Positions 44,979-52,394 of a stretch of DNA of 64,000 bases are shown piece after piece. Location of the stretch: positions 1-64,000 of the forward strand of contig CALVUQ010000004.1 of assembly GCA_944363615.1 (NCBI GenBank), in the 5' to 3' direction. Every line of letters begins with the position of its first letter. Position 1 is the stretch's first letter. Made by a program: the position numbers and the translations under genes. Source of the DNA: an uncultured Clostridia bacterium (lineage in GTDB: Bacteria; Bacillota; Clostridia; Christensenellales; Pumilibacteraceae). The notes under the pieces are model-generated. The model worked only from the letters and a program-made list of their open reading frames with translations, did not search any database and was not told the origin of the DNA.

Positions 44979-45824
44979 TTACATTTTACGCGCCGTAACG
45001 CCCATGCTTGCAAAAAGCTTTTCGCCCGTGTTTACGGGCCTGCTTTCGTCGAAACCGGGGTGATACTCCTTAAGCACAAGCGCGTATTTACTGCCCGCCA
45101 GCTTGTTATAAGGCAGAGTTTCGACATAATTCACGTTGTTTTCCTTAACGAAGGAGGCAATTGCGGTCAGGTTTTCCACAGTGTCGGTAACGGTGGGAAT
45201 AAGCGGAATTCTCGTGACGAACGGCACCTTGCTTTTTGCAAGCGTCCTGTAGTTGTTAAGAATCAGCGCGTTGTCCGCGCCGCAGTATTTTTTGTGATCG
45301 GAAGGATTCATGATCTTAAGGTCGTACAAAAAGTAGTCGGCAAGCTCAAGCACCCTTTGGAAGTTTTTTTCGGGCGCAAACCCGCTGGTCTGAACGGCGA
45401 CATGCACTTTGCCTTTCAGAAGCTTTATGCACTCGCATAGAAAATCCGTGTCGAAAAGCGGCTCTCCTCCCGAAAACGTGACTCCCCCGCCGTTAAGGTT
45501 GAGGACGGCGGCGTTTTTCATTATCTTATCCGTCAATTCACGCGGCGAATAGTCAATCCCGCATTTCCTTACCAGATTGCGCGGGCAGGCGTTTACGCTG
45601 TCGGCGGTAAGCTTGACTCCGTCGGCGGTCTTTATCCCCGCGCGCTCGCACGCGCCGCATTTTAAGCACCCGTTCGGACTGCGGACGTATTCCGTCAGCG
45701 GAGATTTCCCCTCGGGGTTGTGGCACCAAACGCAATCAAGCGGGCATCCTTTAAGAAAAACCGTCATTCTTATGCCCGGCCCGTCAAACGTTGCAAATTC
45801 TTCTATGGAAAAAACTTTACTCAT
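44979..45824 (-). CDS. Glycyl-radical enzyme activating enzyme (radical SAM)
   Basis: A 281-residue activase. The radical SAM cluster motif is CPLDCVWC (CX3CX2C, residues 28-35), and the following HNPEGKSP is the usual next element. A short insert CLKCGAC (about 53-59) with a later Cys near 80 and 87 would hold an extra iron-sulfur cluster, as in dehydratase activases. The SAM-binding GGG is in VTFSGGEPL. It uses SAM to place the radical on its partner's glycine. The best Shine-Dalgarno (GGGAG) is 16 bases from the ATG. It is transcribed divergently from the AraC gene. Confidence 0.93.
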   Translation of the reverse strand: MSKVFSIEEFATFDGPGIRMTVFLKGCPLDCVWCHNPEGKSPLTEYVRSPNGCLKCGACERAGIKTADGVKLTADSVNACPRNLVRKCGIDYSPRELTDKIMKNAAVLNLNGGGVTFSGGEPLFDTDFLCECIKLLKGKVHVAVQTSGFAPEKNFQRVLELADYFLYDLKIMNPSDHKKYCGADNALILNNYRTLAKSKVPFVTRIPLIPTVTDTVENLTAIASFVKENNVNYVETLPYNKLAGSKYALVLKEYHPGFDESRPVNTGEKLFASMGVTARKM

Positions 45825-45884
45825 GATATGGACGAATTTACTCCCGATATAACCGCATTACAATCAAATTATACGTCCGTATGC

Positions 45885-45913
45885 TTTACAATACAAGAAA
45901 AATGTTGTAAACT
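45885..45913 (+). promoter_or_regulatory. Promoter of the first AraC gene with overlapping dyad
   Basis: TTTACA (45885-45890) and TAAACT (45908-45913) are 17 bp apart. TTTACA and TGTAAA (45906-45911) also form an inverted repeat across the spacer, a possible site for autoregulation. Confidence 0.5.
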
Positions 45914-45946
45914 TATAGCCATAATTTTACCTAACAGAGGACTTTT

Positions 45947-46786
45947 ATGTTTTTCCATCAGGTTCACAATTCTATCGGCGGGGAAATTTTCAACGCATTC
46001 GTTTACCGCGACATAAAATGGTTTACCCACCTCCACCGAGGGTTCGAGATTTGCCTTAACCTGTCGGGAAAGATAAAGGCCGCGGCGGGCGACAAAGAAT
46101 ATATTTTAAACAGCGGCGACTTTCTTTTGCTTACGCCTTATCAGTTGCACTCCTACGAATCGGAAGGGCCGTCCCTGGCTTACGTAGTGGTTTTTTCGGG
46201 AGGATTTGCGGACTCTTTTAACAGCGTCGTCACGGGAAAAGAAGCGGCAAACGCTTTAATGACGCCGTCGGAAGAAACGAGGTCCTTTTTCGTAAAAAAT
46301 ATGCTGAACGGCTTTGACCCAGCCCTTAGCGGAAAAACGGACCGGGAAGCGATTGCGGTGAACAAGCCCCCTTTGTTTACCGTAAAAGCCTGCCTTTACG
46401 CCGTGTTTGCCGAGTATTCCGAATCCACCGAATTTATCGACAAGCCGCTGTGCAACAAGCTGATTTTCGACATACTTGACTATATAGAAAAAAATTACGC
46501 CTCCGACATAAGTTTATATAAAATGGCGGACGCTTTGGGATACGATTACAGATACATATCGCGCATATTCGGAAAAACTTTCGGCATAAACTTCAAAACG
46601 CTGGTAAACCAGTACCGCTGCGACTACGCCAAAAGCCTTATACGCTCCACCGACGACACGCTGTCCGACATAGCCATGAACAGCGGCTTTCAAAGTCTGC
46701 GCTCCTTTAACCGCGTTTTTCTCAGCCTTACGGGTTACGCGCCGTCGGAACTGAGAAAGCAAAACGCCGATTCCCGCAGGCTTTGA
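45947..46786 (+). CDS. AraC-family transcriptional regulator
   Basis: A 279-residue regulator. The N-terminal cupin-like sensor (about 1-130) has a HRGFEICLNLSG strand pair and SGDFLLLTPYQLHSY. The C-terminal pair of helix-turn-helix motifs (about 180-279) includes LYKMADALGYDYRYISRIF and DIAMNSGFQSLRSFNRVF, followed by TGYAPSELR, the AraC end signature. It faces the activase gene with 122 bp between the starts, so it probably activates the glycyl-radical cluster in response to the enzyme's substrate. AGAGGA precedes the ATG. Confidence 0.92.
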   Translation: MFFHQVHNSIGGEIFNAFVYRDIKWFTHLHRGFEICLNLSGKIKAAAGDKEYILNSGDFLLLTPYQLHSYESEGPSLAYVVVFSGGFADSFNSVVTGKEAANALMTPSEETRSFFVKNMLNGFDPALSGKTDREAIAVNKPPLFTVKACLYAVFAEYSESTEFIDKPLCNKLIFDILDYIEKNYASDISLYKMADALGYDYRYISRIFGKTFGINFKTLVNQYRCDYAKSLIRSTDDTLSDIAMNSGFQSLRSFNRVFLSLTGYAPSELRKQNADSRRL

Positions 46787-46815
46787 AAGCCCGAAACGCC
46801 TTTGCGGGGTTTTCT
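46785..46815 (+). terminator. Intrinsic terminator after the first AraC gene
   Basis: GAAAGCCCG pairs with CGGGGTTTTC with one irregular position. The stem begins on the AraC stop codon. Confidence 0.45.
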
Positions 46816-46976
46816 GCAATTTAAGTTTATTTAAACGCCGCCTTTTCGACAAACGCTTAACTCCTTTTATATTTTCACTTGCTTTGATAAAATTGCCGGA
46901 TATAACATAAAACCGATTTATCGCGCGGGTAAAGGCGAAACCGAATAAAAAATACTTACTCCCCCGCGCAAAATAA

Positions 46977-47005
46977 TTGACAAACGCGCTTAAATTTAGT
47001 AAACT
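46977..47005 (+). promoter_or_regulatory. Promoter of the tRNA-Leu gene
   Basis: TTGACA (46977-46982), 17 bp and TAAACT (47000-47005) end 12 bp before the tRNA. Confidence 0.6.
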
Positions 47006-47017
47006 GTAATAGCTTTT

Positions 47018-47103
47018 GCGGAGGTGGCGGAACTGGCAGACGCGCTGGTCTCAGACGCCAGTGGTTAATTCTCGTGTGGGTTCGAATCCCATCTTCCGCA
47101 CCA
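47018..47103 (+). tRNA. tRNA-Leu, anticodon CAG
   Basis: The acceptor stem GCGGAGG pairs with CTTCCGC. The anticodon loop CTCAGAC holds CAG, which reads the leucine codon CUG. A long variable arm follows, as expected of tRNA-Leu. The T-loop is TTCGAAT, and CCA is encoded. The total length is 86 bases. Confidence 0.97.
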
Positions 47104-47405
47104 AGACAAGAAAGACAGTCCGTTTTGACGGGCTGTTTTTTTGTACGCTTGTTTTCCCTTATCCTTTTGACGGCGCAATTTTCATAGTCAGCCGAAAACG
47201 TCGTCTTTTTTTAACTGTCAGAAAGTTTCAGTTGCGATAATGCTTTTCGATTATGGATAAACTGCTACAAAACCGCCATGAACAAAATGCGTAACAAAAC
47301 ACGGCATTATAGGGATAGTAAACCCGGATTAAAAAACGCGGCGAAACAGCGGCGGCGGTTACATAACGGGCGGCGTATAAAGCAATTATGGAATGTAAGC
47401 TATAA
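47104..47405. other. Intergenic sequence with probable gene decay
   Basis: After the tRNA terminator I see no intact gene. The frame used by the remnant at 47406-47585 can be followed upstream through at least two stop codons, which suggests that a longer gene once lay here. Confidence 0.35.
47115..47142 (+). terminator. Intrinsic terminator after tRNA-Leu
   Basis: ACAGTCCG (47115-47122) pairs with CGGGCTGT (47129-47136) around TTTTGA, followed by a T-run. Confidence 0.8.
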
Positions 47406-47585
47406 AATAAGACGGCCGACGCGGCGGGCACTTTTCCCAAAAGACATACGCTTGAATTTCATTTGGCGGCGGAGCTTATTCAAGACCGCCCGGTGCTTTT
47501 AAGTCGGCTTAATGCCGTTTGTTTCAACCCGGACATGTCGGGCGAAATTTACAAAATCCTAGGCTGCAAAGACGATTATCTTTGA
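47406..47585 (+). pseudogene. Possible remnant of a decayed gene
   Basis: This open frame of 59 codons lacks an early start codon and a ribosome site. It reads with protein-like composition (HTLEFHLAAELIQDRP, then VLLSRLNAVCF, then GEIYKILGCKDDYL). In the same frame upstream, two stop codons interrupt similar-looking sequence. The purA promoter overlaps its last three bases. I do not recognise the family. Confidence 0.3.
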
Positions 47586-47610
47586 CAACCGAGCGATAAA
47601 AGGTTATAAT
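47582..47610 (+). promoter_or_regulatory. Full-consensus sigma-A promoter of purA
   Basis: TTGACA (47582-47587), 17 bp and TATAAT (47605-47610) match the consensus exactly, 34 bp before the start codon. Confidence 0.8.
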
Positions 47611-47644
47611 TAGACGTAAAACGTTTTGCGGAGGAATTTTTTAA

Positions 47645-48916
47645 ATGTCGGCAATCGCATTGGTGGGCGCTCAATGGGGCGACGAAGGCAAAGGAAAGAC
47701 AATAGACATTCTGGCAAGCAAAGCCGATATGGTGGTAAGGGCTCAGGGCGGCAGCAACGCGGGGCACACCGTGGTGGTGGGTGACGTCACATACAAACTT
47801 CATCTTATCCCCAGCGGAATACTCTACCCCGATACCGTATGCGTCATAGGCAACGGCACGGTTATTTCCCCGGGAGTAATCCTTAAAGAAATGGAAACTT
47901 TAACGGAAAGGGGAATTTCGCTGAAAAACCTGAAAATCGACGCGCGCGCGCACGTCATTCTTCCCTACCACGTGGAAATCGACAAACTGAGCGAGCTTAT
48001 GCGCGGCAAAGGCGATATAGGCACTACCAAAAACGGCATAGGCCCCTGCTACATGGACAAAGCGGAACGCACGGGAATCCGCATGTGCGATTTCATAAAT
48101 CCCGAAGTTTTTCGTGAAAAGCTTAAATTCAATCTTGAAATAAAAAACAAAATTATAACCGCGGTTTACGGCGGTACGGCGCTTGACTTCGACGCCGTTT
48201 ACAAAGAGTACTGCGATTACGCCGCACGCCTTGCGCCCTTTGTGTGCGACACTTCCGTACTTGTTTACGAGGCGATCAAAGCTGACAAAGACGTATTGTT
48301 CGAGGGGGCTCAGGGTGCGCTTTTAGACCTTGACGTGGGCACTTATCCTTACGTCACCAGTTCTCACCCCACGGCAGGAGGCTTCTGCGTGGGCGCGGGC
48401 ATAGGCCCCACCCTTATCAAAGACGTGCTGGGCGTGGGCAAAGCCTACACTACAAGAGTGGGTAAAGGTCCCTTCCCCACCGAGCTTGACGACGAAACGG
48501 GCGAGCGCATAAGGACCGTGGGGGCGGAATTCGGTACCACCACGGGAAGGCCGCGCCGTTGCGGATGGCTGGATATCCTTATACTTAAATTTGCGGTGCG
48601 CGTAAACGGACTTACCGCTCTTGCGATCAACAAACTGGATACTCTTACCGGCATAGAAAAACTGAAAATTTGCGTGGCGTACGAAAAGAACGGGCAAAGA
48701 ATCCATGACTTCCCCACCGATATTTCGGAACTTGAAGGTTGTAAACCCGTTTATATTGAGCTGGACGGCTGGAAAGAAGACATAACGGGCGTAAAATCGT
48801 TTGACGAATTGCCTGCCGCGGCGAAAGCCTACATCGAGTGCATAGAAAAGGAATCGGGTTGCCCCGTTAAAATGGTGGGCGTAGGTCCCGACCGCGAACA
48901 GAATCTGTTCAGATAA
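47645..48916 (+). CDS. purA: Adenylosuccinate synthetase
   Basis: A 423-residue enzyme that joins IMP and aspartate with GTP, the first step from IMP to AMP. The P-loop is GDEGKGK (12-18) with the catalytic Asp13, and SNAGHT gives His41. The IMP loop TTKNGIGPCYMDK, the GTP region and the late motif TTTGRPRRCGWLD are all present. Length is typical. GGAGG lies 11 bases before the ATG. It is monocistronic, with a strong promoter and a terminator at 49025-49053. Confidence 0.97.
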   Translation: MSAIALVGAQWGDEGKGKTIDILASKADMVVRAQGGSNAGHTVVVGDVTYKLHLIPSGILYPDTVCVIGNGTVISPGVILKEMETLTERGISLKNLKIDARAHVILPYHVEIDKLSELMRGKGDIGTTKNGIGPCYMDKAERTGIRMCDFINPEVFREKLKFNLEIKNKIITAVYGGTALDFDAVYKEYCDYAARLAPFVCDTSVLVYEAIKADKDVLFEGAQGALLDLDVGTYPYVTSSHPTAGGFCVGAGIGPTLIKDVLGVGKAYTTRVGKGPFPTELDDETGERIRTVGAEFGTTTGRPRRCGWLDILILKFAVRVNGLTALAINKLDTLTGIEKLKICVAYEKNGQRIHDFPTDISELEGCKPVYIELDGWKEDITGVKSFDELPAAAKAYIECIEKESGCPVKMVGVGPDREQNLFR

Positions 48917-49024
48917 ACCGAAAAAATTTATTTATAAGGCTTTTTACCGATAACAGACCGGTTATACAAATAAAAAAAATCGCGCCTGCCTTTTGCAAGC
49001 GCGGACATGAACCGTTTTTTACGG

Positions 49025-49053
49025 CGCGTCGCTTTTGCGGCGCGTCTTTTTTT
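49025..49053 (+). terminator. Intrinsic terminator after purA
   Basis: CGCGTCGC pairs with GCGGCGCG (one G-U pair) around TTTT and is followed by seven T. The rest of the 48917-49252 gap holds only the opposing terminator at 49180-49218. Confidence 0.75.
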
Positions 49054-49179
49054 GCTTTAGTCGATATGTGTTTTAAATTTATTTCGTAATTCGCTTTAGT
49101 TTCCGTGCTTTGATTCGATATCCGTGATTTGATATAATTAAACGGTTGCACAGAATTTGCGGCTATTCTGCCTTTTAAC

Positions 49180-49218
49180 AAAGCAAAAGGAGCCCGCGCA
49201 TTTACTGCCAAGCTCCTT
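49180..49218 (-). terminator. Intrinsic terminator after the NCS2 permease gene
   Basis: On the minus strand AAGGAGC pairs with GCTCCTT across an 18-base loop, with TTGCTTTG after it. It lies 35 bp past the stop codon. Confidence 0.55.
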
Positions 49219-49252
49219 AAGCCGATATTTAATCTGAAAAGATTAAGCGAAA

Positions 49253-50848
49253 TTAAAACGTGGTGGGCACAAAGAAGTAGATAACGAAGAGCACCGCAAC
49301 GACGATGGTGACGACGTGTAAATCCCAAACGGGCTTTTCAGCGCCTTTCTTCTTGTTGGCCGCATATTTGATAGCGTCAACGATGTAGACGATAAGGTCG
49401 ATGATGACGTAAGAAAGAAGACCGAAGCCGATGCCGTCCGTAATGGAGTAAGCAAGGGGCATCATAGCGATGGTAAGGAACGCGGGAATAGCGTTTTTAA
49501 CGGTGTCGATCTTAATGTTTTTGATGCCCTTAAGCATGAGGCAACCGACGTAAAGAAGAGCCGAAGACGCAGCCGCGCCGGGAATGGACGCAAACACGGG
49601 CAGCAGGAAGATGGAAAGCAGGAACAGGATAGCCGTGGTAAGCGCGGTAAGACCGGTTCTGCCGCCGGCGGCAATGCCGGAGCCGGACTCAACGAACGTG
49701 GTGACGGTAGAAGTACCGAGCATAGCGCCCGTGCAGGTCGCGACGGAGTCGGAAATCATAATTCCGTTATAGTGGAAAGGCTTACCCTTTTCATCGGCAA
49801 GACCGACGGGAACGCAGCAGCCCACAACCGTACCCATGGTATCGAACATATCGATCATGCAGAAGGTGATTACGGTCATGATAGCAGGCATGATGGCCTT
49901 TGCGCCTGCTTCCCAGGTAAAGCCTTCGGTGAATGCGGAGAAGAAAATGCCGCCTTCAGCCGAGTTGAAGCTGAAGAACTTCTGGAAATACTCCCAGAAC
50001 TTCCAGGTATAATCGGACCATTTGGTCACGCCGAGAGGAATACCTATGAGTGTGGCGATGATAACGCCGAAGATGACGGCGCCTTTAACCCTGAAATGCT
50101 CAAGCACGGCAATGGCGATAAGGCCGATAAGGCAAACTACCGCGCCCGCCGCGGCATAAGCGCCCGCGCCGTAAGCGTTGAATGCTACAAGGTCGACAAG
50201 CGTGCCGGGGATACCGAAAAGGAATACTCCGCCGTCGCCCGTAACGGGAACATAGGTGGAAACGATAATTCCGGCGTTCTGCATACCGATGAACGCGATG
50301 AACAGGCCGATGCCGACCGCAATCGCGCCGCGAACGCATTCGGGGATTCCGTCGAAAATCTTTTCGCGGATGGATACGCCGCCGATATTGACAACCGACA
50401 ACAAAAGGAACAGAATACCGCTGATAAGGACAAGCAGCATAACGTTACCGTAGGAAACCGCAAACCCGAGCGAGCCGCCCAAGATCGCGCCGACGGTATA
50501 GTTAAGTCCCATGCCCGAAGCCTGCGCAAGGGGCATCTTTGCCACGAAAGCCATTAAAACGGTGCCTATCACCGCGCCAAAAGCAGTTGCAAGGAACACC
50601 GAAGACCATTCGGTCGCAGCGGCGTTGTTGCTTAAAATAGCATTGGGGTTAACAACGAGTATGTACGCCATCGCAAGGAAGGTGACAATACCCGCGACGA
50701 TTTCGGTACCGATGGAGCTTCCCGCTTTACTGATGCCGAAATAGCCGTCCAGCTTTTTCCCGAAAGTCTTCTTTTCCTTTACGGGCGGTTGTTCAGGCTC
50801 TTGAGTCTGAACATCGGGCTGAACGTTGTTGTTCGTTTCTTCACTCAT
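49253..50848 (-). CDS. NCS2-family purine permease (PbuG-like)
   Basis: A 531-residue membrane transporter with about 12-14 hydrophobic helices. It starts with a Gln/Pro-rich cytosolic tail and KLDGYFGISKAGSSIGTEI. Family marks are GMGLNYTVG in an early helix, the DMFDTMGTVVG motif (acidic substrate-site region) and GTSTVTTFVESGSGIAAGGRTGLT. The AzgA/PbuG branch imports hypoxanthine, guanine or adenine with protons. The guanine riboswitch in its leader fits uptake of guanine-type bases. I chose the ATG at 50848, with AGGAGAGG upstream, over a longer frame that runs into the leader. Confidence 0.92.
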   Translation of the reverse strand: MSEETNNNVQPDVQTQEPEQPPVKEKKTFGKKLDGYFGISKAGSSIGTEIVAGIVTFLAMAYILVVNPNAILSNNAAATEWSSVFLATAFGAVIGTVLMAFVAKMPLAQASGMGLNYTVGAILGGSLGFAVSYGNVMLLVLISGILFLLLSVVNIGGVSIREKIFDGIPECVRGAIAVGIGLFIAFIGMQNAGIIVSTYVPVTGDGGVFLFGIPGTLVDLVAFNAYGAGAYAAAGAVVCLIGLIAIAVLEHFRVKGAVIFGVIIATLIGIPLGVTKWSDYTWKFWEYFQKFFSFNSAEGGIFFSAFTEGFTWEAGAKAIMPAIMTVITFCMIDMFDTMGTVVGCCVPVGLADEKGKPFHYNGIMISDSVATCTGAMLGTSTVTTFVESGSGIAAGGRTGLTALTTAILFLLSIFLLPVFASIPGAAASSALLYVGCLMLKGIKNIKIDTVKNAIPAFLTIAMMPLAYSITDGIGFGLLSYVIIDLIVYIVDAIKYAANKKKGAEKPVWDLHVVTIVVAVLFVIYFFVPTTF

Positions 50849-50910
50849 AAAAAAACCTCTCCTAATATGTTTTTTAATACTGCGGACTGCTTGTCCGAAC
50901 GTATCCGAAA

Positions 50911-50935
50911 TAAAAAAACGCCGTGGCGTGCGGCG
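50911..50935 (-). terminator. Riboswitch-controlled terminator before the permease gene
   Basis: CGCCG and CGGCG enclose a seven-base loop and are followed by seven T, 60 bp before the permease start. Confidence 0.8.
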
Positions 50936-51019
50936 AAACAACATTCGGTACAAGGAATTTTGACTTACGGAAAACGGCAAACTCCCCCGATTTTGCGCTT
51001 TGCAAAAACAGGAGAACGC

Positions 51020-51087
51020 CGCCGATAGTCAAACATCAGGCTGTTTGGTAGAAACTACGAAACCTTGTACTTCGTATTATATCGGCG
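51020..51087 (-). promoter_or_regulatory. Guanine-class purine riboswitch aptamer
   Basis: On the minus strand an 8-bp P1 (CGCCGATA with TATCGGCG) encloses the conserved TAATA entry, the P2 arm, the J2/3 core GTTTCTACC, the P3 arm AAACA/TGTTT and J3/1 GAC. The base before the P1 3' strand is C, which pairs with guanine-type ligands; adenine sensors have U. Loop GG and CC residues for the loop-loop contact are present. Confidence 0.9.
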
Positions 51088-51112
51088 CTTGCGAATAAGC
51101 TGTTGTGATTGT

Positions 51113-51142
51113 ATTTTAACACTATTTACACAAGTCTGTCAA
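51113..51142 (-). promoter_or_regulatory. Sigma-A promoter of the NCS2 permease leader
   Basis: TTGACA (51137-51142) and TAAAAT (51113-51118) on the minus strand are 18 bp apart, upstream of the aptamer. Confidence 0.65.
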
Positions 51143-51274
51143 ATATAAAACTCTTTATTTCGACAAATTTTGCAAGAAATTATTTCCTGTCGGGAAACAA
51201 ATCGTCTTAACATATGTTTTTTTAAGCTTTTTTCGCCTGTCCCCTTCCCGCCCGTTTTTTGAAAACGCAAACAC

Positions 51275-51303
51275 TTGATAATTTTGTCGCTATAATATAT
51301 AAT
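51275..51303 (+). promoter_or_regulatory. Sigma-A promoter of the phosphatase-kinase pair
   Basis: TTGATA (51275-51280), 17 bp and TATAAT (51298-51303), 34 bp before the phosphatase start. Confidence 0.65.
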
Positions 51304-51337
51304 AATCTTATAAGAAAGTAATTTACAGGGGCAAAAC

Positions 51338-52369
51338 GTGTATTTCGACATTGCAAAAATAACCGATAAGGGCGGCAGACCGTTCAATCAGGACTACGCG
51401 GACTTCGCGACAGAGGACGGGTTTGCCTGCGTTGCCGTCGCCGACGGGCTGGGCGCATACGAAGGCAGCGAAATCGCGGGCGAAACCGCGGTGAAAAGCG
51501 TGCTGCGCGGATTTATCAAAGCGGTCAGAAAAGAGGAAGAAATATTTTCGGGCGCCATGATGAACAAATTGTTCAAGCACGCGCACAACGCCATTCATAA
51601 AAGGAAAAACGACTTTCCGGAAATGCGCAACGGCTGCACCACTCTTTCGGTGGCGATAACCGACGGAAAAAATCTTGTAGCCGCGCACGCAGGCGACACG
51701 CGCATCTATTATTTTAAGTCTGACGTGCTGGAATTTTATTCCAAAGACCATTCCCTGGCGCGGCTGGCGGCCGAACGCGGCGAAATAGAATACTCCGAAA
51801 TACGCACGCACAAGGACCAGAACAAACTGACGCGGGTATTGGGATCGGATTACTTTATTCAGCCGGACTTCAAAGTTTACCGTGAGTGCGGCGCGCAGGA
51901 TGCTTTAATCGTTTGTACAGACGGCTTCTGGGAATATGTTTACGAACGCGACATGGAAAAAGCTTTACACGAAACTTCGGATGCGCAAAGCGCGCTTAAA
52001 ATGTTTGAAGGCCTAATAGGCAGCCGTGCGCAAAAGGGCAACGACAATTTTTCGGCGATTGTATTGCGCTTTAGAAAAACCGAGCCCGAAAAGCAGTCAG
52101 CCCCTGCGCCCGACATTAATGCCGAAAACAGCTTAAATAAAGACGGCGAAGAAAGAAGTAATAAAACCGACGGAGAAAAAGAAGACGTCAGCGGCGATTT
52201 TTCAGGCGCGGAAGATAAGAACGAAAGCGGCGCGGACAGCGATTCGTCCGACGAAACCGCTTCCGACGAAACCGCTTCCGCCGCCATGTCGTCCCGCGAC
52301 TCTTCTTCCGACTCTTCCGTCGAAAACCATACCTATAGCGAAACGGGCGAAATCGACAAAAGCCTTTGA
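51338..52369 (+). CDS. PP2C-family Ser/Thr protein phosphatase with acidic tail
   Basis: A 343-residue protein. The metal-dependent phosphatase domain (about 1-245) shows NQDYADF, VADGLGAYEGSEIA (metal Asp36/Gly37), AAHAGDTRIYY, KDHSLA, CTDGFWEYV and the last metal motif GNDNFSAIVL. The remaining 95 residues are a low-complexity acidic and Ser-rich tail without hydrophobic segments, including a DETAS repeat. The start is GTG at 51338 after AGGGG. The kinase gene follows after 25 bp, so the two are a reversible phosphorylation pair, presumably in the cytosol. Confidence 0.92.
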   Translation: MYFDIAKITDKGGRPFNQDYADFATEDGFACVAVADGLGAYEGSEIAGETAVKSVLRGFIKAVRKEEEIFSGAMMNKLFKHAHNAIHKRKNDFPEMRNGCTTLSVAITDGKNLVAAHAGDTRIYYFKSDVLEFYSKDHSLARLAAERGEIEYSEIRTHKDQNKLTRVLGSDYFIQPDFKVYRECGAQDALIVCTDGFWEYVYERDMEKALHETSDAQSALKMFEGLIGSRAQKGNDNFSAIVLRFRKTEPEKQSAPAPDINAENSLNKDGEERSNKTDGEKEDVSGDFSGAEDKNESGADSDSSDETASDETASAAMSSRDSSSDSSVENHTYSETGEIDKSL

Positions 52370-52394
52370 AAAGACAAACTGAATCGGTGAAAAA

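Noticed and set aside
47278-47502. 74-codon plus-strand frame after tRNA-Leu
   Set aside because: Arg/Lys-rich low-quality product without a ribosome site. Another frame in the same place reads more like a decayed protein.
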